Below are positions 13,201 through 21,054 of a stretch of 64,000 nt of DNA, piece by piece. Position 1 is the first letter of the stretch; each line of letters begins with the position of its first letter. Origin of the DNA: Macrocystis pyrifera (lineage: Eukaryota; Sar; Phaeophyceae; Laminariales; Laminariaceae); assembly GCA_031763025.1 (NCBI GenBank), contig JASSKH010000011.1:310001-374000 (forward strand), given 5' to 3'. Under the pieces are notes generated by a model. The model saw only the letters and a program-made list of their open reading frames with translations, was not told where the DNA came from and did not search any database. Position numbers and translations under genes: made by a program.

Positions 13201-16200
13201 TCATGTCGAGCTAGAGATGCACTTATCTTCTTGGGTTGGTATAATTCTTCCCAGGCCGTTACCTGCGCGTGTATTCGTTTTGTGTTCTCTTGTTCTGCAC
13301 CCCGCTCGCGGTGGCCTTCACGTCAATAGACAATCGCTATGACTGACTGCTGCCTTATTTTGTGTCTCTACCTTGGACACGTCTACAAACCGACCCCCCT
13401 ACACGTACCGCCTCCGCACATTCTGGTGTACAAACACTGCAGGACCCTTGGTCTATCCCGCAACAAGGGCAAGGATAAGTCCAAGAGCAGAAGAGGGTTA
13501 GGTAGCCATGGCGGTGTGGGGATGGCAGAATCACCGTTGCCTTCGGGCGGGTTGACGGGTCCAGCGCTGGTGGACACGAGACCAAGCTCGGAGCCTTTGG
13601 GTGCCGGGGCTCGGGTGTACGGATGTTTGTTCGACGCTGTGGGTGACATCATTCAGGTGATACAGGATATAATGGGTGCGGCATGCACGGAAGTATATAT
13701 GAAGGATGGCAACGCTCAGCATTTTAGATAGATTCGGCTGTCTGTCGTGGAGGGGGCGGTAAACTCGTCAGCTGGAATTTGGTTAGTCCCCACTTCTATA
13801 ACGTTAGTTAGTTTGATGCTGAACGCCAGGATCACTCTGCCTTGTGTGTGAAATTCGGAAGTCTTGCTTTTGCTGCCTTGCCGGAATCCTGCCCTTCGTG
13901 CCAATGACGTTGCTGTTGTGCTGTTGGATCCCTCCTACGGAGTTCACCTCTTGAGGACCGCACTCCCGTTTATGGGACGAACTACAGTACCTAAAGAGCT
14001 TTGAGTCCGCACTATCATACAGGGATGCGACCTTTTTTCAGCGCTCGATTTTTCGGACTAAGGGGAAGGAAGGTTACCAAAACCGAACAAGAGGTTTTTG
14101 GAAATATTTGGTCAAGAGCTTTCCGAATGTACAACGTTCGAGATTAGCATCCTCACCGATGTCGATAAAACTATCAATAGCGCTGAAAAATGATCGTACC
14201 CTACCCTGTGCGAGATCAACGGTCTTTACTCTTTACGCTGCTTAGGATTAGTGTGAGGTATATGTGCATGTGCAGTGTGTATGTACGGTGCACAAGTAAA
14301 AGGGTTCATAGACGTCGCTGACATTACCCATCGCGTTGTTTTGGCTGCGTTTGGCAGGCGGTCGTCAAGGCGGAAGCGAAACCATTTCGCGAGGCAAGAA
14401 TGTTTTTACCGGCCCTCAGGGCGGCGACACGATGGGCGGCTATCGAGCCCTCTTGGGGGTTCGCCAGAGCCCTGGCGTCGGAGCTTTTATGGCTGAGAGA
14501 AACTGGCGAGCGTGCAACTACGACAGAAGTAGCAACAGCAGCAGCACCGCCACCACTACCAGATGTTGCAGCAGCAACAACAGCAGCAGCGCAACCACCA
14601 GCGGCAGCCGAAGCAGCGGCACCACCACCGCCATCAAGAGCAGCACCACCACCACCGCCATCAAGAGCAACAGCTCCAGCAGCTCCTAGGTGGGGAACGT
14701 CCGCTGTGGCAGAACCGCCCATAGGATCACCTACAGTAGCAGCGACAGGAACTACACCAGCACGAATGGCAGTACTAACGACGGCGGCAGCACCAACGGC
14801 ATTGGAGGGGCGAGATGGATGCAAACGCGGTGCCACGTACCCGCTTGATCATGTTGAGGGCGGACAAGGGGGGGCGTGTAGGGTTGGCCCGGGGGGGATG
14901 GCGGAGGGTGGACCCGCGAGAAAGGTGTGGGAGCCCGAGGAAGGGACGTACTGCATTTGCAGGGGAGGAGATGATGGAAGCGTGATGGTTTCGTGCGACG
15001 CTTGCTCGGAATGGTTCCACGCTCCATGGTAAGCGTCGGAACTACTTGCGCTTTGTTCTATTATTATAGCAGAGGCTTTACTGTGCTGACGTTCGCTGCA
15101 TTAGTTTGTCTAGGAAGGGCGGATGGCTCGTTTCGGGAAGCTTTGGGTTCTCGTAGAGATAGGGGGATGTTTGAAGTGTGTGCTGCATTGCATTGCACCG
15201 CGTTCTTGTCTCGGCTTGGGAGTGTTTGTTCCTTTTGTGTACCGTTATTTAGTACCACTCTCCCGATTTCTAAGGGTTGTTTGTACCATGGTTTTGAATC
15301 CAAGCGCTCCTTTTATGAAGGGGCAGAGTGGTACCGAGAACGTGTTTTCTTGCAGTCTAGCGTCGCTTCATTTCGGCTTTTATGCTCACATCTAATGGGC
15401 GGCGCGCCTGAACCCTTCGGTGTGACGGTGTGTGTTGTTTTCTTGTAGGTAATGTGGTCTCTCCGTCGTTCTGTGCACGCTGCGAGAGCGTGGATTTGCG
15501 CGAGGTCATCGCGACGTTGCGTAGCCGTTGTCGCTGGTGAACCGTTTTTTCTTTTGAACACTAATTCCAAATATGTTGTCCCCGAAATCGTGGGTCTCAC
15601 AGAGACGGCAATTTTACAGGGGTTAAATGTTCAACAGATGTATTTCGCCTGTACAAAGGCAGCCTCTCACCTCCCCCCCCCCCCCCCCCCCCTTCCGGTA
15701 CTGTCGTGCTGCTACTGTCGTGCCAACGCGTACCCGTATCGGGTGTTTCCCCCTACGTGTGATGTCTGCCTGGTACGCGGGAGCAGTGTGGGACTGACGG
15801 CGCGAGTGGCGGACGGGCTTGAAGAGTATTACTGTCTGGTCTGCTGCGGAAGTCAGCCAGAGAAGTACGGTCACTACGCCCACAGGTACGGTGCAGTGCA
15901 GCCGGCGGCGGTGCCTTGCAGGCCAAGCGAAGGCGCGATGAGGTTCATTTTTGGTAGCGCCGCAACGCTTTTGCTGGAGTCTAGTGCATATGTCGCGTAT
16001 TTCTTGCCTTTCTTGGCGTCATTGGTTTGATACGGTAGTTCGTGTGTCTCCGGTCTGATTCGGTAGGTACATTTTTGTCTAGTCAATATCTCACTTTGTC
16101 GGTGATGGCACTTGCTTTCTGCCGCACCCCCGTGTCGTACCGTGTCGCCGGAGTTGTAGTCAATTCGGCGTATTCGGCAAGCAGCAACGATCTGCTAATT

Positions 16201-19159
16201 TGCTGCGGGGACAACTATACCATGCTTACGCAACCTCTCCCAAATGCCCCCCTCGACCAAACGTTGTCAGCTGGGTGACCAACGTTGCCGTGGAAGCCGC
16301 CGTGCGCCGTGTAGCGCCGAAGAAAGCACACAATGTCTCCTCGGCCGCCAAGCGAAGGGGCAAGACTGCAACAGCTGCCAAGAGCTCGGGAGAAGCGGAA
16401 ATATCTGCCCTCCATGTCGGGAAAGGACCGAGCCGGCTGTTAAACTGCGGGGCAACGCGGGAGGTTATCGAGACCGGGCGCATGATGACCGGCGCAAACA
16501 TGGGTGAGATTCCCGTGGCGCCTGGCGGGGGCGCTCAGAAGCGCCAGAGGGTGGCATCCGCTCGGCTAGCCGAGGCCGTTGCAGATGCGGCGGAAACGGT
16601 ATCCACCCCAACTGTCTTGCCTTCAAAGCGCCTGCGAGACAAAGCCGGTCGTGGAAACGACCTTCCCGGAGCTAAGCGCGCGAGAGCCACTGCGTGGGTG
16701 ACATCGTACGTCCAACGTCACTACGCCGAGCGGGGCATTCGGTGGCCACCTGAGCGGCCAAGGTGGAGAGAGGAAACGCGGGTGGACTCAAACGAACCCG
16801 GCGTGAACGATGGTGATGGCTTACTTGACGACATGAGGGATGCTGCTGCTGCTGCTGCTGCCGATGCTGATGCTGCTGCCACTGCTGCTGCTGCTCTTGC
16901 TGCAATGGGGGAGGTGCCACCTGGTTGGTCTACTTCTCAAACTGTTGGAGGCGAGAGTGTTGTCGGGGCGAGCCAGGATCTCTACACGATTCCCGTACGC
17001 CCACCATCTTTGGCAGAAATTCTAACAGGTAGATCGGTGCCGGAGAAAGAAGGCGTCGGAGAGCATTCGAGTCTGCATCCCAGCGCTACTGGGGAAGGCT
17101 TTGTGGTACCAGGCACGGCGTTTGGAGGCTGCGGTGAGGGCAGTGCGAGCTCTCTCAACAGCTACAAGCAGCAGGGTATATGCCGAAGTGATCAAGGCGA
17201 CCTGGCTGGTGTTTGACATCGTGCTCCGCGTGAGGCTATCGTTGGTTCCGGTTCGAGCCCAGAAGCTCGTACCGTATCGACGCAAGCCCCGGCGGCTGTC
17301 ATTTCGCTGCCTCGTCTCCTCCACTACCCACACTAGCTGCCCCCTCCGTGGTCTAACACTAGCTCGGGTTGGATGTAAGAAGGGTGGCTGAATAGGATGG
17401 GCAGCGTGCGAGTGCACGAACCCGCTCGTGTAGCGTGTCCGAAAAATGATGTCGTGCAGAATGAAGTTGGAATCGTGTCTGGTTTGTCACAACCGTCTAT
17501 GGTGGCGATTCCGAAGGGACGCGGGGCGTGGAATACGTAGCCAGGAATGACTCACTTGTGGGGCAGACCAGCCTTGATGTTACATCTTTGCAGCGCCAGG
17601 TACCGACGGGTCGCAACCGAACGGAATATGTTGTATGAATGTGCAGGCAAGTGCCGCGTAATAAGTCGAACCAAGGGACTTAACGGTAGGTTAACTTGTA
17701 GTTACCAGGCACCCGGATGCGTACAGTATCCATGTCCGTCCACCGGCCGACGGCATCGTTTAATTCCCTGATTTTTTGGTCTGCTAAAGCTTTGGCCGAT
17801 TACTCACTTGGGGGATGGGGTCGGCGATTTTGTGCTTGTTGATTCTGCACAGTGTGTGGATAAGATTAGGATGTTGTATGATGTAGCCTCCTTTACTCCA
17901 AAGTGTGAGATTGGTTGTGGAAGATGTTTTCAGCGTTGTGAAACTATAGATGTAGAACTATCAGGTATTAGGGTATCACAATTTTGCAAACAAAACCTGT
18001 CAGTGTTTGGCCTTGTGTCTGAAGACGTTCGCGCCAGAACTTTCTAGTTGTGGCACACGATCAGGAGACTTCTGAAAATTGATGTCAACGACGCAACCCG
18101 CCTCTCTATCCAGAGCCGCGTTGATTTATGTTTCGGGTTCAGTGCGTGCTCCACCTGCCCCACGAGTATTTAGCGTCAGGAAATTTTATGACTCTTTCGG
18201 GGGCACGTACGGAGTTGCAATCCGTTCTTTTCTTGAAGGTGTGGAGGTGGCGAATTGGTTCGCGGTTATAGTTATTGGTTCACCGCACACCGTTCCATTC
18301 CTGTAATGATTTCAGTTGACGCCTGGACACTACGTATAGAGCTTCGGCAGTGAGAGGTGATACCCTTCTCGCGTCTTATGTACCGGTAGGGGCTGCTTGT
18401 GTCACATGCTTGGGGACTATCTAGTGCAGTGCGAGAAAAATGCGGCTTTAAACTGAATCCAAGTCTCTGGCCTGAGCGACACCTCATACGCATCGTCGCA
18501 TATTTTTTTCCGTGGTCTGCGTCTGTCGATTTTATCTTGAACGGCTGGTGATTCAGCTAATACTGCTGTTGGATATTCTCAAGTACTTCTCCGTCGGTGC
18601 CGATATGGAGCAGACGCTGCACACCGTCGTAGCAATGTCATACGGGTGAGGCGGCTTAGCCATCTCTGACTACTTTTAGTACAGTAGAATGTGTAGGCTA
18701 TTTCCAGTGGGCTTGCTGTCCTGTCTTTTTTGTAACTTATTTCACCATCGCTGTCTTTACAGCATTTGGCCTTCCGTAGTCCTTGCTCTTTTTTGTCACA
18801 CAGTATTCAACCAGGCCCGGGGTCTAAAACCATGGTGTTTCCCTCCACAGTCGTTCACCCGTTGGCTCACTTGCCCCATCGACGTGTGCATACAGACCCA
18901 CGTCATGGCTAAATGAATTTAGGTACTTACCGATACTTTTTTTTGCGCGGTTTGGGCTAGGGTTAGTTCAGCGTGCCTGTGGACTGGACCTTACGTGACC
19001 CGGGAGCAGGAGGCTCTTGCCGAGCTAAGGACGGACATAGTGGTATTTGACGGAAAGGAACAAAGAGCGTTTGAGGTAGTGGACGGGGAGGAGCTCCGGG
19101 CGGCACAAAGCGTTCTGAGCAACCTCGACTATATGTACAACATGACGATGAACGCGTAG
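1065..19159 (+). CDS. KDM5/JARID1-like chromatin regulator, 5'-truncated by the window (gene span)
   Basis: Seventeen exons are proposed (listed separately); the first thirteen are phase-consistent one after another, which random open frames would not be. In order the protein shows a helical PLU-1-like stretch, a PHD finger (C-x-C, C-x2-C, H-x-x-x-H/C and a C-x2-C tail), further helical segments of the type that follow PHD2 in KDM5 proteins, a long low-complexity linker, a second complete C4HC3 PHD finger and a basic Ala-rich tail. In KDM5 proteins these parts follow the JmjN-ARID-PHD1-JmjC-C5HC2 half, which removes methyl groups from histone H3K4. That half must lie to the left if it exists, so demethylase activity cannot be judged here. 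The visible product is about 1,380-1,430 residues. Family assignment rests on domain order and short motif resemblance; another PHD-rich chromatin protein is the main alternative. Confidence 0.66.
2074..2232 (+). repeat. Three-copy degenerate tandem repeat, about 53 bp unit
   Basis: Copies begin near 2074, 2128 and 2181. Each contains a GGTGTTACGGCAATTGC-like core followed by GATGCTTGCGCTGCGAAT-like sequence. The array sits in the intron just before exon 2. Confidence 0.7.
2264..2446 (+). CDS. KDM5-like exon 2: acidic/lysine-rich linker
   Basis: Sixty-one codons, phase 0 at both ends, bounded by ...CGATAG and GTGAGT. The peptide is rich in Lys, Glu, Asp and Ser (KDKKDADVSKEAAESKDGSK) and ends in a helical ALEEKLQEVA. 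It looks like the charged linker within the PLU-1 region. The acceptor at 2278-2279 was rejected because it would break phase with the exon before. Confidence 0.6.
2849..2877 (+). repeat. (TTGATA)n microsatellite
   Basis: About four tandem copies of the hexamer ATTGAT lie in the intron between exons 2 and 3. Confidence 0.9.
3160..3275 (+). CDS. KDM5-like exon 3: charged coiled coil
   Basis: Begins after GTCGGCAG and ends at GCCAG before GTACAAG, in phase 2. It encodes one continuous charged helix with heptad-like spacing (REEELEKERVLKEKEDTKER). It joins exon 2 in phase 0 and exon 4 through a one-base carry. Confidence 0.65.
3496..3643 (+). repeat. Two telomere-like short arrays
   Basis: GGTTAC repeated about three times and ending in GGTTAGGG (about 3496-3520), and TTAGGC repeated three times ending in TTAGGG (about 3620-3643). 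Both are one-base variants of TTAGGG and lie in the intron after exon 3. Confidence 0.85.
4236..4548 (+). CDS. KDM5-like exon 4: linker and first part of PHD finger
   Basis: Starts after CATGCAG with a one-base carry and ends at AAG before GTGAGGG, in phase 0. The first 60 or so residues are Pro/Gly/Asp-rich linker. They are followed by the zinc-binding core HCLCRLPADTARF, then MTCDLCHNWFHPACVRLK: C-x-C, C-x2-C, His and Cys ligands of a C4HC3 PHD finger. The spacing and the D/H-W-F-H core resemble KDM5 PHD2. The final C-x2-C pair is missing here and is supplied by the next exon. Confidence 0.8.
4549..8224 (+). other. 3.7-kb intron inside the PHD finger, repeat-rich
   Basis: GT-AG intron between exons 4 and 5. 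It holds GCGGTACAGT-type degenerate repeats near 5345-5430, a 75-bp degenerate tandem duplication at 5984-6131, TACCAGGTA words near 4745 and 7089, and telomere-like GGGTTAGGGTTAGG near 8024. No additional exon is supported. Confidence 0.6.
5984..6131 (+). repeat. Degenerate tandem duplication, about 75-bp unit
   Basis: The two units start GTTGCTATGATGTCGTTTGC (5984) and GTTGCTATGGTGCCGTTTGC (6059). Both later contain CACATGCGGTAGTCATACT-like sequence. Confidence 0.75.
8225..8333 (+). CDS. KDM5-like exon 5: PHD finger tail
   Basis: Starts after CCGATGCAG in phase 0 and ends CCCG before GTGAGAC in phase 1. It encodes SQALAFACPMCEHARGG; the C-P-M-C pair supplies the last two zinc ligands of the PHD finger opened in exon 4, at the usual distance after the C-V-x-L segment. 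This closes the finger across a 3.7-kb intron. Confidence 0.72.
8341..8870 (+). repeat. Degenerate tandem duplication, about 255-bp unit
   Basis: Two diverged units start GACTTGATGTT near 8338 and 8592. They share a CGAAATTTTAGGTGTGCGAC-type core (8415 and 8670) and the same order of GTGTCC and GGTGTTCG-like words. The duplication lies in the intron after exon 5. Confidence 0.55.
9202..9313 (+). CDS. KDM5-like exon 6: post-PHD helical segment
   Basis: Starts after AAAATAG with a two-base carry and ends CTCAG before GTAAAC in phase 2. The peptide GLAELEPLVAHAERLPLDGV resembles the segment right after PHD2 in KDM5 proteins (Leu-rich helix, then Arg/Lys-Leu-Pro-Leu). It joins exon 5 and exon 7 in phase. 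Confidence 0.65.
9867..9968 (+). CDS. KDM5-like exon 7: Trp-containing helix
   Basis: Preceded by a strong pyrimidine tract ending TGTCAG; ends GAAC before GTGAGT in phase 2. It encodes YMVKQVVDWSGRCHAAMKDV, matching the Trp-centred helix (E-R-A-x-x-W-x-x-R-A) that follows the preceding segment in KDM5 proteins. A one-base carry from exon 6 gives Ser. Confidence 0.65.
9969..11224 (+). other. 1.3-kb intron, no exon seen
   Basis: Bounded by GTGAGT and a TTTTTTATTTTATAG acceptor. A small potential exon after TTTTTTGCAG (10170) is not needed for phase and has no recognisable product. Confidence 0.55.
11225..11987 (+). CDS. KDM5-like exon 8: low-complexity linker and conserved helix
   Basis: The longest well-supported exon, 763 bp. 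It starts after TTTTATAG with a one-base carry and ends at GAG before GTCAGT in phase 0. The first 210 or so residues are an Ala/Gly/Pro-rich, compositionally biased linker. The last 35 (...LMERLGRLVCEGALIEVVDV) are conserved-looking and resemble the L-x-E-L-M-x-E-G-D-x-L-E-V helix upstream of PHD3 in KDM5 proteins. The linker is far longer than usual for the family. Confidence 0.7.
12416..12455 (+). CDS. KDM5-like exon 9: micro-exon
   Basis: Forty bases between GCACTGCAG and GTGAGT, encoding WFHPVAREYFDRS. Phase 0 in and phase 1 out fit the flanking exons exactly. Being so short it depends on phase and splice sites rather than homology. Confidence 0.5.
13020..13143 (+). CDS. KDM5-like exon 10
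   Basis: Starts after GTCCTGCAG with a two-base carry and ends GGCCG before GTGAGG in phase 2. It encodes a soluble acidic peptide (LEETLSVEDQEVLRSSGLSP...TFETLEASLTEG). It has no in-frame Met, so simple ORF searches miss it. No domain is recognised. Confidence 0.6.
13443..13656 (+). CDS. KDM5-like exon 11: basic and Gly/Pro-rich linker
   Basis: Starts after ACTGCAG with a one-base carry. It encodes a Lys/Arg-Ser patch (NKGKDKSKSRRG, possible nuclear localisation signal) followed by Gly/Pro/Ser linker. It ends CATTCAG before GTGATA in phase 0; an earlier donor near 13615 is possible. Confidence 0.58.
14358..15028 (+). CDS. KDM5-like exon 12: helix, Ala/Pro repeats and PHD3 core
   Basis: Starts after GTTTGGCAG in phase 0 with a helical stretch (...ALASELLWLRETGERATT). 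CAG/CCA-type trinucleotide repeats follow, coding poly-Ala/Pro (about residues 60-110 of the exon), then a linker. The end is the start of a second PHD finger, GTYCICRGGDDGSVMVSCDA then CSEWFHAP: C-x-C, C-x2-C and His ligands. The exon ends TG before GTAAGC, so the next base decides between Trp and Cys; the following exon begins with T and gives the required Cys ligand. Confidence 0.78.
14524..14690 (+). repeat. Trinucleotide (CAG/CCA) coding repeats
   Basis: Runs of CAGCAG, CACCAC and GCAGCA code for Ala and Pro in the exon-12 frame; other frames would give poly-Ser/Thr or poly-Gln. Confidence 0.8.
15787..15885 (+). CDS. KDM5-like exon 13: PHD3 tail
   Basis: Starts after GGGAGCAG with T, completing Cys with the TG left by exon 12. 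It then reads VGLTARVADGLEEYYCLVCC, the expected Cys-Val-Gly...C-x2-C ending of a PHD finger. It ends CACAG before GTACGG in phase 2. The fit of ligand, motif and phase is very good. The intron before it contains a run of about 21 C at 15674-15692. Confidence 0.78.
16271..17175 (+). CDS. KDM5-like exon 14: basic, Ala-rich C-terminal extension
   Basis: Starts after CGTTGTCAG with a one-base carry, giving SWVTNVAVEAAVRRVAPKKA. It carries several basic clusters (QKRQR, SKRLRDK, GAKRARA) that could be nuclear localisation signals. A (CTG/GCT)n run at 16847-16905 codes poly-Ala/Asp, and the rest is Pro/Ser linker. The end is uncertain: donors at 17029 and 17176 leave the same phase (1). Another frame at 17098-17208 (ALWYQARRLEAAVRAVRALS) is also plausible coding. 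No domain is recognised. Confidence 0.6.
17176..18556 (+). other. Intron with one possible micro-exon
   Basis: A candidate exon at 17594-17646 follows ACATCTTTGCAG and ends CAG before GCAAGT, a GC-AG type donor. It would read PGTDGSQPNGICCMNVQ and links exons 14 and 15 in phase. A Cys-rich open stretch near 17890-17945 has no matching splice sites. The remainder shows nothing. Confidence 0.4.
18557..18645 (+). CDS. Penultimate exon: Leu-rich helix
   Basis: Between GTGATTCAG and GTGAGG. It reads LILLLDILKYFSVGADMEQT and continues LHTVVAMSYG. Phase 0 in and 2 out fit the candidate micro-exon and the terminal exon. It probably belongs to the same gene, but the connection runs through the least certain part of the model. 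Confidence 0.5.
18961..19159 (+). CDS. Terminal exon with stop codon
   Basis: Starts after TTTGGGCTAG with a one-base carry and runs in a clean frame to TAG at 19157-19159. The peptide (TREQEALAELRTDIVVFDGK...VLSNLDYMYNMTMNA) is acidic and helical with no recognised domain. The first bases of the exon double as a telomere-like GGGTTAG word. Assignment to the KDM5-like gene is by phase and strand; a separate small gene is possible. Confidence 0.55.
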
Positions 19160-20618
19160 TGGCGATTGTCTGAGAATGTGTGCATACAGACCCCCTACCG
19201 CAAAGTTCCCCTATTGTATTGCAGCCTTTTTGAAGTGTACATTCTACTTGCGCAGTTGGTGCATCTATCCTGTACATTCATCTTGAGGCCGACGTTACTG
19301 TACACGGTAAATATCGAATCAACCTGTGAATATGACACGCGTATATAGACACAAGATATACGTGTCGCAGGACGCGAGTGCGCGATACGGCAGGTGCTTG
19401 CCGCTCTCTGCAGAATCGTCGTCAGGTTGCGCTATTCCTGTTGCGATTTTTCGGCAATAACACGCCGTATACTGGGTCTGCATCGGCAGTTTTGTTGAAG
19501 GCGAACAGAACGACGCCTTGAACGTGCAAGTAGGCATAGTGTACATACCAAGTAGTGCCTTTCTTGTGACTACTGTACTGGAATGTCCTCCCGAATTCTT
19601 GCGGCAGTTTGTTCAAATGAAGCCGCGATTGTCTACTGTACTCGCGAGTATCGTGTACTGGTGTCAATCATAGAGCACGACAACGACATGCGTCGCCGTG
19701 CTACTCCCTAGGCGTTGCCATAGTACGTGTCTGTATGGCGACCGAGGTGGTGGTGTTGGGTGTGTTACGGCTCGCGAGTATGGTGCACTGGTGCCAACCT
19801 TATGCTGAGTGGCTCCAAGACGTGCTTCATTTGAAAAACGAACTTCGTATTACAGTACCTATCTTTGTACGCGTTTAGCAACTTGGGATATGGATAATGG
19901 TCGGGGCTTTTATTCGGCGGGCAGAGGAGACGGGAAAAATGAACTGTGCTAGTGCCAGGCTGAAGGGCAATCAGTGGGTGCTGCGATTGTGTGCCAGCTT
20001 GTTGTTCGTTCATGACTTTGAATTCCCCGCATAAGCTACCGGTGGGGATGCGAGGGGGTGCCTCTCGGAAACGCGTCTTCCCGGCGCATAGTTGACATTC
20101 TTGCGCGTTATTACCACCTTTGGGACCCCGAGAAAGCGACTAAAACAACGACAACTTTGGTGCTGTCAACTGCCTATGCAAGAACAGCGTGAGCGCCCAG
20201 CATCATATCATATCATACGGGTATAAAGGATCATATTGAGCCTGTGCCGTACGACTCCTCGTATGTAACTCGGATACCAATGTGCATCATCCCCCCTATC
20301 ACGCAGTGGCTGTTGCTGTATTCGTTTGGTTTTAGTCGTCAGTGCTCCACTCTGGAGTACCTTAACCTAAGATATTATTAGCAGAATGACGGTAACGACC
20401 GATGTGAACGCTGTACGCCTTTTTACATCGGCGACCACTGCACCAGGTATATTGGGATTGGCAATGGCCTCCAACGATCGAAGTAAACTCATGTTTCAGT
20501 GCGCATCGAATACCCTCATCCCATATCTGCATTGGTGGAATGACATATATTCGTGGAGCTCACGGGTAACCGAATCATTGGCATCCAGACATCTCTATGC
20601 CAAGATAAGCTTTAGAGC
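19160..20618. other. Tail-to-tail intergenic region
   Basis: Lies between the stop of the + strand gene (19159) and the stop of the - strand gene (20619). It contains a dispersed repeat copy (about 20126-20345) and a degenerate direct repeat, CGAGTATCGTGTACTGGTG near 19645 and GCGAGTATGGTGCACTGGTG near 19772. No gene is supported. Confidence 0.55.
20126..20345 (+). repeat. Dispersed repeat family A, copy 1
   Basis: Shares an ordered series of words with 46868-47080: GAAAGCGA-TAAAACAA, CTGCCTATGYA, GAGCGSCCAGCA, ATATCATACGGG, GAGCCYGTGCCGTAC, CCAACCATTGTATCATCCCC-like and CAGTGGCYGYTG. Identity is clear but reduced by many substitutions and small gaps. Confidence 0.7.
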
Positions 20619-21054
20619 TCACGGGGAGCCGACTCCTTGATATTCTCCCAGGCACCACCCCATGTCCAACACCTTGCGCATCGTACAGCTACCATCTCCC
20701 CCCGACGCGGTGCCCGCCCCACAAGACCCGTGCCATGTGTCATTAGCGGTGCCTGCCACTAGGACGTGGGCGCAGCGTTCGTCTCTGGCCAGTTCGGCCA
20801 AGGACCAGCTTCCGAGAGCGTGTGGCCGCGCAACGCTACTACTGATCGTACCATCCTCCCCAGGTGTCTGATGGCTTCGTTGTGAGCCTGGTTGCGAAAC
20901 AGATGTGGACACCTGCACAGACGAAAGCCGCAACAACCAAAGATCGTCGAGCCTGCGCCAGTCATCTTTGCCGCCGAACATGAGAAGCCACCCGACTCGC
21001 GCCGCCCCATCGTGCTTATCTGTGCCCAGCGCAAAGGTCACGGCAGAGTGGTAC
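20619..21054 (-). CDS. Mosaic gene, terminal exon: kelch repeats and stop
   Basis: Starts after TTTGCCCCGCTTGGCAG with a one-base carry that completes Arg. The result is P-T-G-R-YHSAVTFALG, the classic kelch entry P-x-G-R-x-x-H-S. Then WLLMFGGKDDWRRLDDLWLL gives the kelch M-F-G-G and D-L-W elements, and a final blade reads SWSLAELARDERCAHVLVAG. It ends VGSP and TGA at 20619-20621. A GTGAGC overlaps the stop, so a further intron cannot be excluded. Confidence 0.75.

Noticed and set aside
15449..15536. Possible exon with Cys-rich peptide (SPSFCARCESVDLREVIATL)
   Set aside because: It looked like a PHD tail, but its phase fits neither exon 12 nor exon 13. Exon 13 at 15787 supplies the missing Cys, the V-G-L-T segment and the C-x2-C pair exactly.
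16200..17216. 338-aa plus-strand ORF as an independent gene
   Set aside because: Coding signal starts only after the AG at 16269-16270, and phase links it to the PHD3 exon. The first 24 codons are intronic.
20868..20912. 45-bp intron within the terminal kelch exon
   Set aside because: Good-looking GT and AG ends exist, but it is far shorter than any other intron here and the sequence is open in frame, so it is kept as exon.
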